Shown here piece by piece: positions 46,164-54,697 of a stretch of 64,000 nt of DNA. Made by a program: the position numbers and the translations under genes. The notes below the pieces were generated by a model. The model was not told where the DNA came from and did not search any database. It saw only the letters and a program-made list of their open reading frames with translations. Where the stretch lies: assembly GCA_029260735.1 (NCBI GenBank), contig JAJDCR010000065.1, positions 1 through 64,000 on the forward strand, in the 5' to 3' direction. Source of the stretch: Planctomycetota bacterium (GTDB lineage Bacteria; Planctomycetota; Uabimicrobiia; Uabimicrobiales; Uabimicrobiaceae). Position 1 is the stretch's first letter. Every line of letters starts with the position of its first letter.

Positions 46164-47926
46164 CCATACACCAAGAAAACATCAATACTTTATGGGGAAG
46201 TGTCGTTGTCGAGGAATTAATACGATTAGGCGTCGATTATTTTTGTATTTCTCCAGGGTCGCGCTCCACTCCCCTAACTGTAGCAGTCGCTAGAAACAAA
46301 AAAGCTCAAAGTATCATTTGCATTGATGAAAGAGCAGCCGCTTTTCATGCTCTGGGCTATGCCCGAGCTTGGGGAAAACCTGCCGTGGTTATTGCCACTT
46401 CGGGAACGGCGATTGCTAACTTTTTTCCTGCCGTGGTCGAGGCTTCTGTTGCCATGATACCTCTCTTAGTTCTTTCGGCAGATCGTCCTCCTGAGCTAAG
46501 AGAAACAGGAGCTAATCAAACCATAAGGCAAGCTGAGATATTTGGCTCATATCCTCGCTGGAGTTTTGATCTTCCTTGTCCCAATGAAGAAATGAAACCA
46601 GAAGCTCTTCTAGGTATTATCGACCAAGCAGTTTATCGATCTCAAAACTCTCCCAGAGGACCAGTTCACTTGAACTTTATGTTTAGAGAGCCTCTAGCAC
46701 CTTTCAAAAAGGAAATTTCTTCTTCTTACCTTGCTTTGTTAGACAAGTGGCTAGAAAAAAAATCTCCTCAGTCTCAGTATCATAAACCTCTTTTGCAAAT
46801 AGAAGAAAACAAGTTCACTAATTTAGTGCAGCTTATAGAAAAGGAAGATCGTGGTTTACTTGTTTTGGGAGCTATGTGCCCTTCTTTAAATCCCAAACAG
46901 ATCATACCTCTCGTTCATAAGTTAAAATGGCCTGTCTTGGCAGATGTGAATTCTTCTTTCCGATTAGAAAAAGAGCTTTTACCTTATTTAATTCACTTTG
47001 ATCAAATGCTTTTGAGCCATGAAAGAGAAGAGTACATTCCCAATACCATTTTACAAATAGGATCAAATGTTACCTCCAAACGATTCTTAGAGTTTACTAC
47101 TCAATATCCTCCTCAAAATTATATTATTTGTAAAGAAGACCCCTCTCGACACGATCCTCAACATCGAGTGACAGAATTTTTTGAGGTAAGCTTAGAGAAT
47201 TTTATCCAAAAGCTAAATCAAAAATTAAGCTCCAAGCGCACAGGAACTTCCTGGTCCAATAAACTTTGCCAAATATCTGCTAAAGTAGCTTACGCCATTG
47301 ACCTTTTTTGGCAATCTGGAAAAGGTTCGCTCAGTGAAGGAGCAATTGCTTACAAACAAACTCAGCTTCTTCCCGAAGAAGCTGGACTTTTCTTAGCGAG
47401 TAGCATGCCCATTCGCTATATTGACATGTATGCTTTAGCCAGCAACAAAGAAAACAAACTTGCCGCAAATCGAGGAGCAAGCGGAATTGACGGGACAATT
47501 GCTTCTGCTTCTGGATTCGCTGTAGCTCTACAAAAACCTGTTAGTCTATTGATTGGTGATCTTGCTTTTCTCCATGACCTAAACTCTCTTTCTCTCCTCC
47601 GAGAGCTTTCCGTTCCTTTGGTTATTACAATCCTAAATAACCACGGCGGAGGTATTTTCTCGCTTCTTCCCGTTGCTCAGTTTGAGAGCTTTTTTCCCCG
47701 TTATTTTGCCACAGAGCACCCCTTTCGTTTTGCTCAGGCCGCTGAGATGTTTGGATTAGAGTACCACGCTCCCAAAAACCTCTCAGATTTCACAGAAATT
47801 TACTCTCATGCTTTTCAAAAATCAACCAGCACAATAATAGAGGTTGAAGTCGAGCAATCAGACAATCCCATTTGGCTCAAAGGACTACAAGAAGAAATCT
47901 ACTCCGCTTTGCAAAGGAAAACATAA
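46160..47926 (+). CDS. menD: SEPHCHC synthase MenD
   Basis: This 588-residue thiamine-diphosphate enzyme shows the MenD pattern: YFCISPGSRSTPLTVAVAR, CIDERAAAFHALGYARAWGKPA, the nucleotide-fold segment ADRPPELRETGANQTIRQ, and the C-terminal TPP/magnesium site LLIGDLAFLHDLNSLSLL ... TILNNHGGGIFSLLP. It joins isochorismate and 2-oxoglutarate to form SEPHCHC. Length is near the family norm of about 560-590. It overlaps menF by ATGA and is followed 1 nt later by menA. Confidence 0.93.
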   Translation: MTIHQENINTLWGSVVVEELIRLGVDYFCISPGSRSTPLTVAVARNKKAQSIICIDERAAAFHALGYARAWGKPAVVIATSGTAIANFFPAVVEASVAMIPLLVLSADRPPELRETGANQTIRQAEIFGSYPRWSFDLPCPNEEMKPEALLGIIDQAVYRSQNSPRGPVHLNFMFREPLAPFKKEISSSYLALLDKWLEKKSPQSQYHKPLLQIEENKFTNLVQLIEKEDRGLLVLGAMCPSLNPKQIIPLVHKLKWPVLADVNSSFRLEKELLPYLIHFDQMLLSHEREEYIPNTILQIGSNVTSKRFLEFTTQYPPQNYIICKEDPSRHDPQHRVTEFFEVSLENFIQKLNQKLSSKRTGTSWSNKLCQISAKVAYAIDLFWQSGKGSLSEGAIAYKQTQLLPEEAGLFLASSMPIRYIDMYALASNKENKLAANRGASGIDGTIASASGFAVALQKPVSLLIGDLAFLHDLNSLSLLRELSVPLVITILNNHGGGIFSLLPVAQFESFFPRYFATEHPFRFAQAAEMFGLEYHAPKNLSDFTEIYSHAFQKSTSTIIEVEVEQSDNPIWLKGLQEEIYSALQRKT

Positions 47927-47927
47927 G

Positions 47928-48809
47928 ATGTCATCTTCGAAACTTATCATTTGGCTCCAAGCCACTCGCCCGAAAACACTAGGAGCAGCTATTGCTCCTG
48001 TTCTCATAGGATCTTCGATGGCTTATGATAAGATCACTTTCTCTGAGTCTCTCGCTCTCATGACTTTACTAGGAGCTATCCTTATTCAAATAGGAACAAA
48101 TTTTGCCAACGATTACTTTGATTATATAAAAGGGGCAGACGACGAAAATCGCATAGGGCCAACTCGAGCCACTCAGGCAGGGCTTGTATCTCCTGCTCAA
48201 ATGCGTTTTGCTTTCATTTTAACTTTTTCTTTGGCCGCAATCGTGGGAGTTTATTTGACTTGGAAAGGCGGTTGGATTCTACTGCTTATAGGGATTATTT
48301 CTATTGGGGCAGGAATTTCTTACACCGGAGGATGGGCTTTTGGCTATAAAGGTCTGGGAGATATATTTGTTCTCGTTTTTTTTGGACCGGTTGCAGTTAT
48401 GGGGACATACTATTTACAAACTCAAACCTCTAGTTTGCCAGTAGTTATCGCAAGTTTGGGCCCGGGCTTAATTGCTACTGCTATTTTAGTGGTAAACAAT
48501 CTTCGAGATATGGATACAGATAAAGTAGCAGGAAAAAAAACTTTGGTCGTAAAGTTTGGTCGTACCTTTGCTCGCTATGAATATCTCCTTTGTATAGCGA
48601 CAGCATGTCTAGTTCCCCTGGGATTGTATTCTCTTAACGAACCTCCTTATGTCCTTCTAAGTTCATTGATTTTAATCTTTGCTCTACCAATCATAAGAGT
48701 AATATTTACTTCCATTGAAGGAACCGTTTTAAATAAAGCTTTGGCCCACACAGGAAAGCTACTTTTGCTATATAGTGTTCTGTTTTCCATTGGTTACTTA
48801 ATAGGATAA
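47928..48809 (+). CDS. menA: DHNA polyprenyltransferase MenA
   Basis: This membrane protein (293 residues from ATG 47928) carries the UbiA-family motifs. NFANDYFDYIKGADDENRIGP is the Mg/diphosphate-binding N-D-x-F-D region, with AGISYTGGWAFGYKGLGDIFV and NNLRDMDTDKVAGKKTLVVKFG as the second Asp-rich motif. Eight to nine hydrophobic helices are expected. It attaches the polyprenyl chain to 1,4-dihydroxy-2-naphthoate. The frame stays open 28 codons upstream within menD, but the start at 47928 just after the menD stop is preferred. Confidence 0.92.
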   Translation: MSSSKLIIWLQATRPKTLGAAIAPVLIGSSMAYDKITFSESLALMTLLGAILIQIGTNFANDYFDYIKGADDENRIGPTRATQAGLVSPAQMRFAFILTFSLAAIVGVYLTWKGGWILLLIGIISIGAGISYTGGWAFGYKGLGDIFVLVFFGPVAVMGTYYLQTQTSSLPVVIASLGPGLIATAILVVNNLRDMDTDKVAGKKTLVVKFGRTFARYEYLLCIATACLVPLGLYSLNEPPYVLLSSLILIFALPIIRVIFTSIEGTVLNKALAHTGKLLLLYSVLFSIGYLIG

Positions 48810-48812
48810 AAA

Positions 48813-50261
48813 ATGTCTTCCGGAAAAACTTTTTTACTCGACCAGGCAGCAAAGCTTTATCCTGAGAAAATCGCTATTCGAAGCCAAGAAGGGGAGATGA
48901 CCTACCGCGAATATCTTCATCTTGTCTGTTCTGTTATGGAAAAATTACAAGAGCATGGGGTTTCTCCTAAATCGTACTGCGCCATTCTTCGAAAGCCAGA
49001 TATTATCTCTCTTGCTACACTAATGGCTTTACTTCGCTTAAAAGCAATTGCTGTTCCACTGAGCTTGCGTCTTTCTCCGGTGCAAGTACAAAAGCTTTTA
49101 GAGGAATTATCATGCTCTTACTTAGTGACATCTCAAGATCTACTACCCCTTTATCCTAATCTAAAAACCATCCGTTGGCAAAAAGAAGATTTTTTATCAT
49201 TTCCTTCCTCTTCTAAAATGGTCACAATAGATCTACAGGACAGAAGCACAGTTATTTTTTCTTCGGGGAGCACAGGAAAACCTAAAGCAATCTTACACAG
49301 CTATGGAAACCACTACTACAGTGCTTTGGGAGCAAATCTCAATATGCCTTTGTCTCCTGGAAGTAGTTGGCTTCTTTCACTTCCCATCTATCATGTCGGA
49401 GGTTTGGCTATTTTAATGCGTTGTGTTTTAGCAGGCGCAGCCGTCACTTTACCTTCTTCTCAAGAAAACCTCATCGCTAATATTCAAAAGTTTAAAGTAA
49501 CCCATCTTTCTCTCGTATCTACTCAGCTTCAAAGATTACTAGAGGAGGAGGAGAACCTTTACTGGCAAGAGTCTTTACAAGCTATTCTTTTAGGAGGAAG
49601 TTTTTTTCCAACAAACTTACTAGAAAAAGCACAGCAAAGAAAACTGCCCATTCACATGAGCTATGGCTCTAGTGAAATGTCTTCTCAAATAACCACGACG
49701 CCAAAAAATAGCTCTCTAGAAGATCTCTCTACCTCTGGACAACTTCTCCCTTATCGCCAATTAAAGATTAGCGAAGAAGGAGAGATTCTCTTAAAAGGGA
49801 AAACTCTATTCCAAGGATATCTAAAAAAAGGAAATCTATTTTCTCCTTTTGATACGGAAGGTTGGTTTGCTAGCGGTGATTGTGGATATTGGAATGAGAA
49901 TAAATGCTTAGTTGTTACAGGGCGCCAAGACGAAATGTTTATTTCGGGGGGAGAAAATATTTATCCGACAGAAATCGAACTAGTTTTGAGTAAGTATCCT
50001 GGAATTATTCAGACAGTAATAGTTCCCGTTGAAAACTTAGAGTATGGTAAGCGGCCTGTTGCTTTTATTCAAAGTGAGCTTACTTGGAAAGAGGAGGATT
50101 TGAAAACTTATTTGCAAGGAAAATTGGAAAAATTTAAAGTTCCGGACTACTTTTTTTCTTGGCCGAAGAAGCTTCCTTCTGTCGGAATGAAAGTAAACCG
50201 GGAAGGTTTGAAGTCAATTGCCCAGGAGCGGTGTGCCTTGAAGAGGAAAATGGAAAAATAA
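48813..50261 (+). CDS. menE: O-succinylbenzoate-CoA ligase MenE
   Basis: This 482-residue protein is an ANL-family acyl-CoA synthetase. It has the P-loop FSSGSTGKPKAILHSYGNH, the A4-A5 region LSYGSSEMSSQ (read here as MSYGSSEM), the A7 motif SGDCGYWNENKCLVVTGRQDEMFISGGENIYPTEIE and a C-terminal lysine in SVGMKVNREGL. Small size and context identify MenE, which activates o-succinylbenzoate to the CoA ester. It is the last gene of the cluster. menB, which would use its product, and menC and menH are not in the window. Confidence 0.88.
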   Translation: MSSGKTFLLDQAAKLYPEKIAIRSQEGEMTYREYLHLVCSVMEKLQEHGVSPKSYCAILRKPDIISLATLMALLRLKAIAVPLSLRLSPVQVQKLLEELSCSYLVTSQDLLPLYPNLKTIRWQKEDFLSFPSSSKMVTIDLQDRSTVIFSSGSTGKPKAILHSYGNHYYSALGANLNMPLSPGSSWLLSLPIYHVGGLAILMRCVLAGAAVTLPSSQENLIANIQKFKVTHLSLVSTQLQRLLEEEENLYWQESLQAILLGGSFFPTNLLEKAQQRKLPIHMSYGSSEMSSQITTTPKNSSLEDLSTSGQLLPYRQLKISEEGEILLKGKTLFQGYLKKGNLFSPFDTEGWFASGDCGYWNENKCLVVTGRQDEMFISGGENIYPTEIELVLSKYPGIIQTVIVPVENLEYGKRPVAFIQSELTWKEEDLKTYLQGKLEKFKVPDYFFSWPKKLPSVGMKVNREGLKSIAQERCALKRKMEK

Positions 50262-50715
50262 AAAGCCGGTAACTAAAACACAGTTTGTTTGTTGTTTTAA
50301 GGAAATCCCAAGTTTTCCTCAAATCTCTTTTTTCATTAAATGTTTTCTAGATTTGATGCCATCTTAAATTTAAGACAACTATAAGTAAACCTAACTTCAT
50401 TTAATTTGATCGCTGTGTTGTACCGGCTCCCCTATAACATAGGTGCCTTTTCCACCTTGGTCGCCCTAAGCTTTTGGCTTAGGGCTATGATGAAAAATTA
50501 TAGCTAAAAGTCTTTTTTCTTGCAAAGGAAATTTAAGAAATAGATAAATATTTTTCAAAAAACTTTATAAGGTATAGTCAAATAAGACTTTTCTTGGCGA
50601 AAAAAAAATTTCTTCTTAAACAACAAGAAACTTTTTTTAAGTAGGGTTTAATTTTTGTAAAAAAACAACACTATCTAATGTGATGTCAATTTATTGCTCA
50701 AAGAGAAAAACAAAA
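50262..50715. other. Non-coding gap with a hairpin
   Basis: This is AT-rich, with no convincing gene. A perfect 9-bp hairpin GCCCTAAGC (50463-50471) with GCTTAGGGC (50477-50485) could lie in the 3' untranslated region of the men transcript. It resembles other intergenic palindromes in the window. The rest shows nothing else. Confidence 0.55.
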
Positions 50716-51150
50716 CTAACTAGAGTCTTGTCCCGAAGAGACTAAAAGGAAATCCATCTTTTCATTTGTCAAAAGAAACTTTGCTAAAAATATCACAATG
50801 AGTAAACCAATAAAGCCTCCGAGAAGAGACAAAAAAATCATTTGCTGATTTACACTAAAGGAACGTAAAAAAATACTTAGTCCTAAGCTCGTAGGAAAAA
50901 CAATCAGTAAAGTACAAATGATTCCTTGCCCTAGTAAACGCCATTGTAGTTTAGGAAAAACTTGTAAAACATTTTCGTAAGTTCGAAAGAAGGATCTCTC
51001 TTTTGCAAGTGAAGGAGAATCTAGTTGCCTCTGAGGAAGCTTCGCCATTTTCCCATAAAAATCAAGCAAAAGATGTAAGTCTTCGGAAGATAAATCCTTA
51101 TATTTTTGGTACAGTTCACTGCTCTTATCCAAAAAATCATCTTTATCCAT
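50716..51150 (-). CDS. Small two-TM membrane protein
   Basis: This 144-residue protein has two hydrophobic helices (about 75-95 and 103-125) after a soluble N-terminal region rich in Lys, Leu and Ser. I know no matching family. The ATG lies inside the last codons of the upstream gene (overlap of 8 nt, 51143-51150), so translation is probably coupled. The pair is likely one operon, but its function is unknown. Confidence 0.6.
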   Translation of the reverse strand: MDKDDFLDKSSELYQKYKDLSSEDLHLLLDFYGKMAKLPQRQLDSPSLAKERSFFRTYENVLQVFPKLQWRLLGQGIICTLLIVFPTSLGLSIFLRSFSVNQQMIFLSLLGGFIGLLIVIFLAKFLLTNEKMDFLLVSSGQDSS

Positions 51151-51577
51151 TTTTTTTATCTCCTCCAGAATCTTCTTTTTTTACCTTTCGCAAAATCTTA
51201 TCTAGCTCTTTCATCGGATCTTTTTCTAAAGCTCTCTTCTTCCACTGCCGAAATTGTTCCGAAGACACTTCTTTTAAACGCAAGTTTTCTTTCAAATAAC
51301 GCAAAAGAATCTTATTCTCCCGCCGTCTTTTCTCCCCCTCACGAATGCTCCCCTCACAAAAATATTCGTAATAGCACTGACATAGCTCTTCAATTTCGGG
51401 AGCAACCTCGTTATCAATAGCTAATCCTTGCTGGGTAGCAAGAGTTCGAACCAAGCTCAAGTGAACCGCGATAAAGATAAGGTACTCGCAGCGACCTGCT
51501 TCGCTCATAAAAAGCAAATGAGCAGGTCCTTCGATGAAACCTAAGTATTCTCTGATTTTTTCGCTGAATTGAGACAC
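51143..51577 (-). CDS. Small helical protein, partner of the two-TM protein
   Basis: This 144-residue protein, starting at GTG, is soluble and probably all-helical (ISGP-type motifs absent). Charged residues dominate the second half (REGEKRRRENKILLRYLKE). No family is recognised. Its last codons overlap the start of the next gene, an arrangement that usually reflects cotranslation. The start is uncertain because no strong ribosome site precedes the GTG. Confidence 0.55.
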   Translation of the reverse strand: MSQFSEKIREYLGFIEGPAHLLFMSEAGRCEYLIFIAVHLSLVRTLATQQGLAIDNEVAPEIEELCQCYYEYFCEGSIREGEKRRRENKILLRYLKENLRLKEVSSEQFRQWKKRALEKDPMKELDKILRKVKKEDSGGDKKNG

Positions 51578-51723
51578 GGCTTACTTTAGGGTTAAGACTT
51601 TGTTTTTATTTTTAGTATAGATTATTTGATCTATTAAATTCAACTTCTAAATTGGAATAACCGAAATCACATGTCATTTAAAACCTTTCGTATTGTTCTA
51701 TGAGACTGGAACTGGATAAAACG

Positions 51724-52030
51724 TACATATTAGAATGTGCTTACCGCGAAGCGGTTACATAATAAAGCCTGGGGTTTCAACCCCAGGAACATGAGGTCAA
51801 CCCCAATCCTGTGCTGAAGGCACTATATTTTCTGGGTTTCAACCGATAAAAACCTTCGTTTTAGAAAATTCTTCCTTATAACAAAAAATATCTTTGGGAT
51901 TAAAAAATCTATATTTCCTGATGTGCCTTCAGCACATGAATTGGTGGGATTCCTTATGTTTCCTGGGGTTGAAACCCCAGGCTATAACATGTAACCGCTT
52001 TGCGGTAAGCACATTTTAATATATATGTTT
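51724..52030. repeat. Large foldback element with nested palindromes
   Basis: The left arm (51724-51795) and right arm (51953-52030) are inverted copies over about 70 bp with few mismatches. Each arm contains TGTGCTTACCGC, a GCGGTTACAT run and GCCTGGGG-type palindromes whose core is GGGGTTTCAACCCC. Inside, TGTGCTGAAGGCAC (near 51811) and its complement (near 51923) form another pair. It shares its core with the 36.18-kb palindrome. No transposase is present. It lies between a minus-strand operon and a pseudopilin gene. The flanks from 51578 and to 52170 hold nothing else apparent. Confidence 0.8.
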
Positions 52031-52170
52031 ATCCCGCAAAGCCTATTAAAATTTATCTTTGTTATGTAAAAAAAAAACGTGACAACTCTGTCACGTAGGC
52101 GACTTTCTTCTTTAAAATCTACTCCAACGTTTTACTTCGTTTTAAGATTCCCTAGAAGAAGGAGTATTTT

Positions 52171-52572
52171 ATGAAATCAAGATATAGTTCTCGCTCAGGT
52201 TTTTCTTTGATTGAGATTATGGTCGTTGTCACGATCATGGGCTTATTGGCTTCCATTGTTGGCCCAAGGATGGGCATTTTTGTGGGAAAGAGCTATGAAA
52301 AAGCCGCCTTATCCCAAATGAAATCTTTTCAAACGACTTTGGAATTGTATAAGCTCAAACACGGATCTTTTCCAACTACTCGCCAAGGACTAGAGGTTTT
52401 GTGCCAAAAAAAGGGGAAGAGAGAACCTTTGCTTTCCAAGATTCCTTTAGATCCTTGGGGAAATCCTTATATTTACAAGAAAGTAAGCTCTGATTGTGAG
52501 ATTACTTCTTATGGAGCGGGAGGAAAAATCGGAGGGGAAGGAGAAGAGGCCGATATCGTAATGTCTTTTTAA
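52171..52572 (+). CDS. gspG: Type II secretion major pseudopilin-like protein (GspG family)
   Basis: This 133-residue protein has a prepilin leader ending at Gly-Phe (SRSGFSLIEIMVVVTIMGLLASIVGP; the cleavage site is after Gly10, Glu at +5) and a GspG-type C-terminal domain (MKSFQTTLELYKLKHGSFPTTRQGLEVL and DPWGNPYIYKK ... ITSYGAGG). It should be processed by prepilin peptidase and polymerise into a pseudopilus. No other type II secretion gene is in the window, so this is a scattered copy. AAGGAG precedes the ATG. A strong terminator follows. Confidence 0.85.
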   Translation: MKSRYSSRSGFSLIEIMVVVTIMGLLASIVGPRMGIFVGKSYEKAALSQMKSFQTTLELYKLKHGSFPTTRQGLEVLCQKKGKREPLLSKIPLDPWGNPYIYKKVSSDCEITSYGAGGKIGGEGEEADIVMSF

Positions 52573-52583
52573 TCTTAAGCGTT

Positions 52584-52622
52584 TAGTAATCTTGGCAGAT
52601 TACTGATCTGCCAAGATTACTA
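52584..52622 (+). terminator. Perfect 17-bp hairpin terminator
   Basis: TAGTAATCTTGGCAGAT (52584-52600) pairs perfectly with ATCTGCCAAGATTACTA (52606-52622) around a 5-nt loop, 12 nt after the pseudopilin stop. A-rich and then T-rich sequence follows. It may also end the opposite gene, which stops at 52648. Confidence 0.75.
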
Positions 52623-52647
52623 GGAAAATCTTTTTGATGAAAGTAAT

Positions 52648-53715
52648 CTAAGACTTTATATGAAAGGTACTCTCATGTCCTTTCCAATAAAGAAAAAGAT
52701 CTTGAACTAAAGTAATTTTTAGCGTGTCATAGGAGTGCGACATCTCTTTGTCAGGAGAAAAATCCATGATAAGCTCTGCCACTTCGATCGAATCTAATCC
52801 TAACTTTTCTCCTAAACGATCACTTAGCTCTATTTCTTCTTTAGGATACCCGCTACTACGAGCTAATTCTTCTCGTACTTCTTCCCAGTGCTCTGGAGAA
52901 ATATCTTCGACTTGAAGTTGGGGTTTTTCTGACGAAATGTCCTTTACTTCAGGAACGCGAGAACTCCAAAAATGGTATGGTACAAGAGTTAAGCTATCTT
53001 CTTTTTGATTATACCACTGCGTTAAAACTCGATTAAAATCTTGTCTTGTTTTTTGCTCTCGCAAATGATCAGGAGCAGGAGTAAACTCTATAGTAATCTG
53101 TCTTCGAGGCATAAAAAAAATAAGATTTTTGAAAACATCGATAATACTTTCTTTAATCACGCCACCGATATTTGGCATTTTTTTCGTCGGAGCATAGGAT
53201 AATCGACTTCCCCAAAGTCCTGATGTTTTAATTAAAACAAGACGTGCCTCAGGAGATTTTTTGCTAATACGGTGAGCTGCAGAGCAACCTTCTAATCTTT
53301 CTTCTATCTGCCTTTTCAATCGCCCAGAAGGATATAGAATAAAATTATCTCCTTCTTTTAGGCTAGTAACAATCTCGTCTTCGATAGAAAGATAACGATT
53401 TTTTTTATCTATGTTTGCCTCAAAAGTAAAATCTGGTACTGGAAGAACATTTACCATTCGCATCAACCAATTGATCGCTGGATTAAAGTAAAAATCCTCC
53501 AGCATAGCAGGTCGAACTTTTAAGGGAATCATCAAGATACTCACTAAAATGAGAGGATCTGCATAGGCTGTGTGATTAGGTAAAAACAATATTCCAGGCT
53601 GATCTTTTTCACGACATAACTGCTTAAGATAGTCTTTTCCTTCTATTTTTATGCGATATCGAATACGCAAAACTATTTTAATGATGTACAACAAACACCT
53701 AGGAAATAATTTCAT
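52648..53715 (-). CDS. 1-acyl-glycerol-3-phosphate acyltransferase fused to an acyl carrier protein domain
   Basis: This protein of 355 residues is from ATG 53715 (GAGGA upstream; the frame is open to 53754). A PlsC/LPLAT domain spans about 20-240, with the catalytic HX4D in FLPNHTAYADPL (His48, Asp53) and an LYPSGRL block that matches the EGxR position. After a linker, an acyl-carrier-like domain spans about 275-345, with the phosphopantetheine site LGLDSIEVAELI (Ser309). PlsC enzymes acylate lysophosphatidate using acyl-ACP or acyl-CoA; a tethered ACP could present the acyl chain directly. This fusion is unusual. A 50-codon gene lies 11 nt upstream on the same strand. Confidence 0.8.
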   Translation of the reverse strand: MKLFPRCLLYIIKIVLRIRYRIKIEGKDYLKQLCREKDQPGILFLPNHTAYADPLILVSILMIPLKVRPAMLEDFYFNPAINWLMRMVNVLPVPDFTFEANIDKKNRYLSIEDEIVTSLKEGDNFILYPSGRLKRQIEERLEGCSAAHRISKKSPEARLVLIKTSGLWGSRLSYAPTKKMPNIGGVIKESIIDVFKNLIFFMPRRQITIEFTPAPDHLREQKTRQDFNRVLTQWYNQKEDSLTLVPYHFWSSRVPEVKDISSEKPQLQVEDISPEHWEEVREELARSSGYPKEEIELSDRLGEKLGLDSIEVAELIMDFSPDKEMSHSYDTLKITLVQDLFLYWKGHESTFHIKS

Positions 53716-53726
53716 ATTGGTCCTCA

Positions 53727-53879
53727 TTAAAGATCTATTCGCTGCATTGCCCAAGTGCTAAATTTTTCGCTAATTTCGTCGATATCTAGAGGAAGTAGAC
53801 ATTCTTCAAGCGCTTTTGGTAGAAAGGCTTCTACCGAAATAGCCTGCCGTTCTTTAAAAACAACTTTTATCTGAGCCAT
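53727..53879 (-). CDS. Small 50-residue protein upstream of PlsC-ACP
   Basis: On the minus strand an ATG at 53879 opens a frame of 50 codons ending with TAA at 53727. It encodes MAQIKVVFKERQAISVEAFL and continues to AMQRIDL. The sequence looks protein-like, with hydrophobic and charged residues alternating and no low complexity. GGAAAGGA lies 6-7 nt before the ATG. The stop is 11 nt before the PlsC-ACP start, so translation may be coupled. No family is recognised. The frame is too short for certainty. Confidence 0.55.
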   Translation of the reverse strand: MAQIKVVFKERQAISVEAFLPKALEECLLPLDIDEISEKFSTWAMQRIDL

Positions 53880-53990
53880 ACGATTGTCCTTTCCAAACTT
53901 TATCTTATTTTTATTTACTTTACTCTTAACTATAGTACGGAATAATTGGCAATGTATTTAAAAAAAATAAAGATTATATTAGATTTTTAT

Positions 53991-54530
53991 TTAGAGCATG
54001 TCACCAGCGAAGCTCATGGCACGCTCCAAAGCAGCATCACATACTGCACATTCGTAAAGGTTCTCTTTGATGATGTTGATTTGATGACATCGAGGACAAA
54101 TCCGAAAAATTAAAGCTAAACTATAATAATCAGGGTATTCAATTCCTAGCCGAGGAAGAATCCATTCTAAGACTGACCAAGACTCTACTCCTGGACAATA
54201 GCCTGTCGATTGATTGCTGATGTAGGAAATGATTATCTCACTCTGAGATAAGGCAAAAGTGATTTCTCCTGCCCCTAGTACTTTTGCCCTACGTGCACAA
54301 GCCACATGTTCATAATGTCGACTTGTAATCCATAGAGAAAAATCAATATCTACGACATAAGTACAGGTAACTTCGTTTTTACTAATGAAATCCTCTTCAT
54401 TTTTTTCTATCCAGCTCCAAATGTCTTGAGGATTTGTAACTTTTTGCCTCGGAATATCTAGACTGACACTGTCGTAAATTTTTTTTGGTCCCACATAGTG
54501 ATACTGCTGAAACATTTCTGGCTCACACAT
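53991..54530 (-). CDS. Unknown protein with C-terminal zinc ribbon
   Basis: This 179-residue protein has a well-ordered N-terminal alpha/beta region (about 20-145: VTCTYVVDIDFSLWITSRHYEHVACARRAKVLGAGEI is characteristic but unassigned by me) and a C-terminal CxxC-x13-CxxC ribbon (CPRCHQ ... CAVCDAAL) that should bind zinc. I do not recognise the family. The protein is soluble with no signal peptide. No strong ribosome site precedes the ATG. It diverges from the gene at 54698. Confidence 0.6.
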   Translation of the reverse strand: MCEPEMFQQYHYVGPKKIYDSVSLDIPRQKVTNPQDIWSWIEKNEEDFISKNEVTCTYVVDIDFSLWITSRHYEHVACARRAKVLGAGEITFALSQSEIIISYISNQSTGYCPGVESWSVLEWILPRLGIEYPDYYSLALIFRICPRCHQINIIKENLYECAVCDAALERAMSFAGDML

Positions 54531-54697
54531 AGAATTTAAGAACGCCCCAACAAGACTAGTTTATTTCTTGAAAAATGAGAGAAAATCGTCATAATTAAGA
54601 TAAGATGTTTGGAATGCCTGAGCATTTTACCTTACCTTTTTACCTTTGAAGGGGAGGGTCTTTTCTCACAAATTTAGAGTAGAAAGCAACAAAAACA

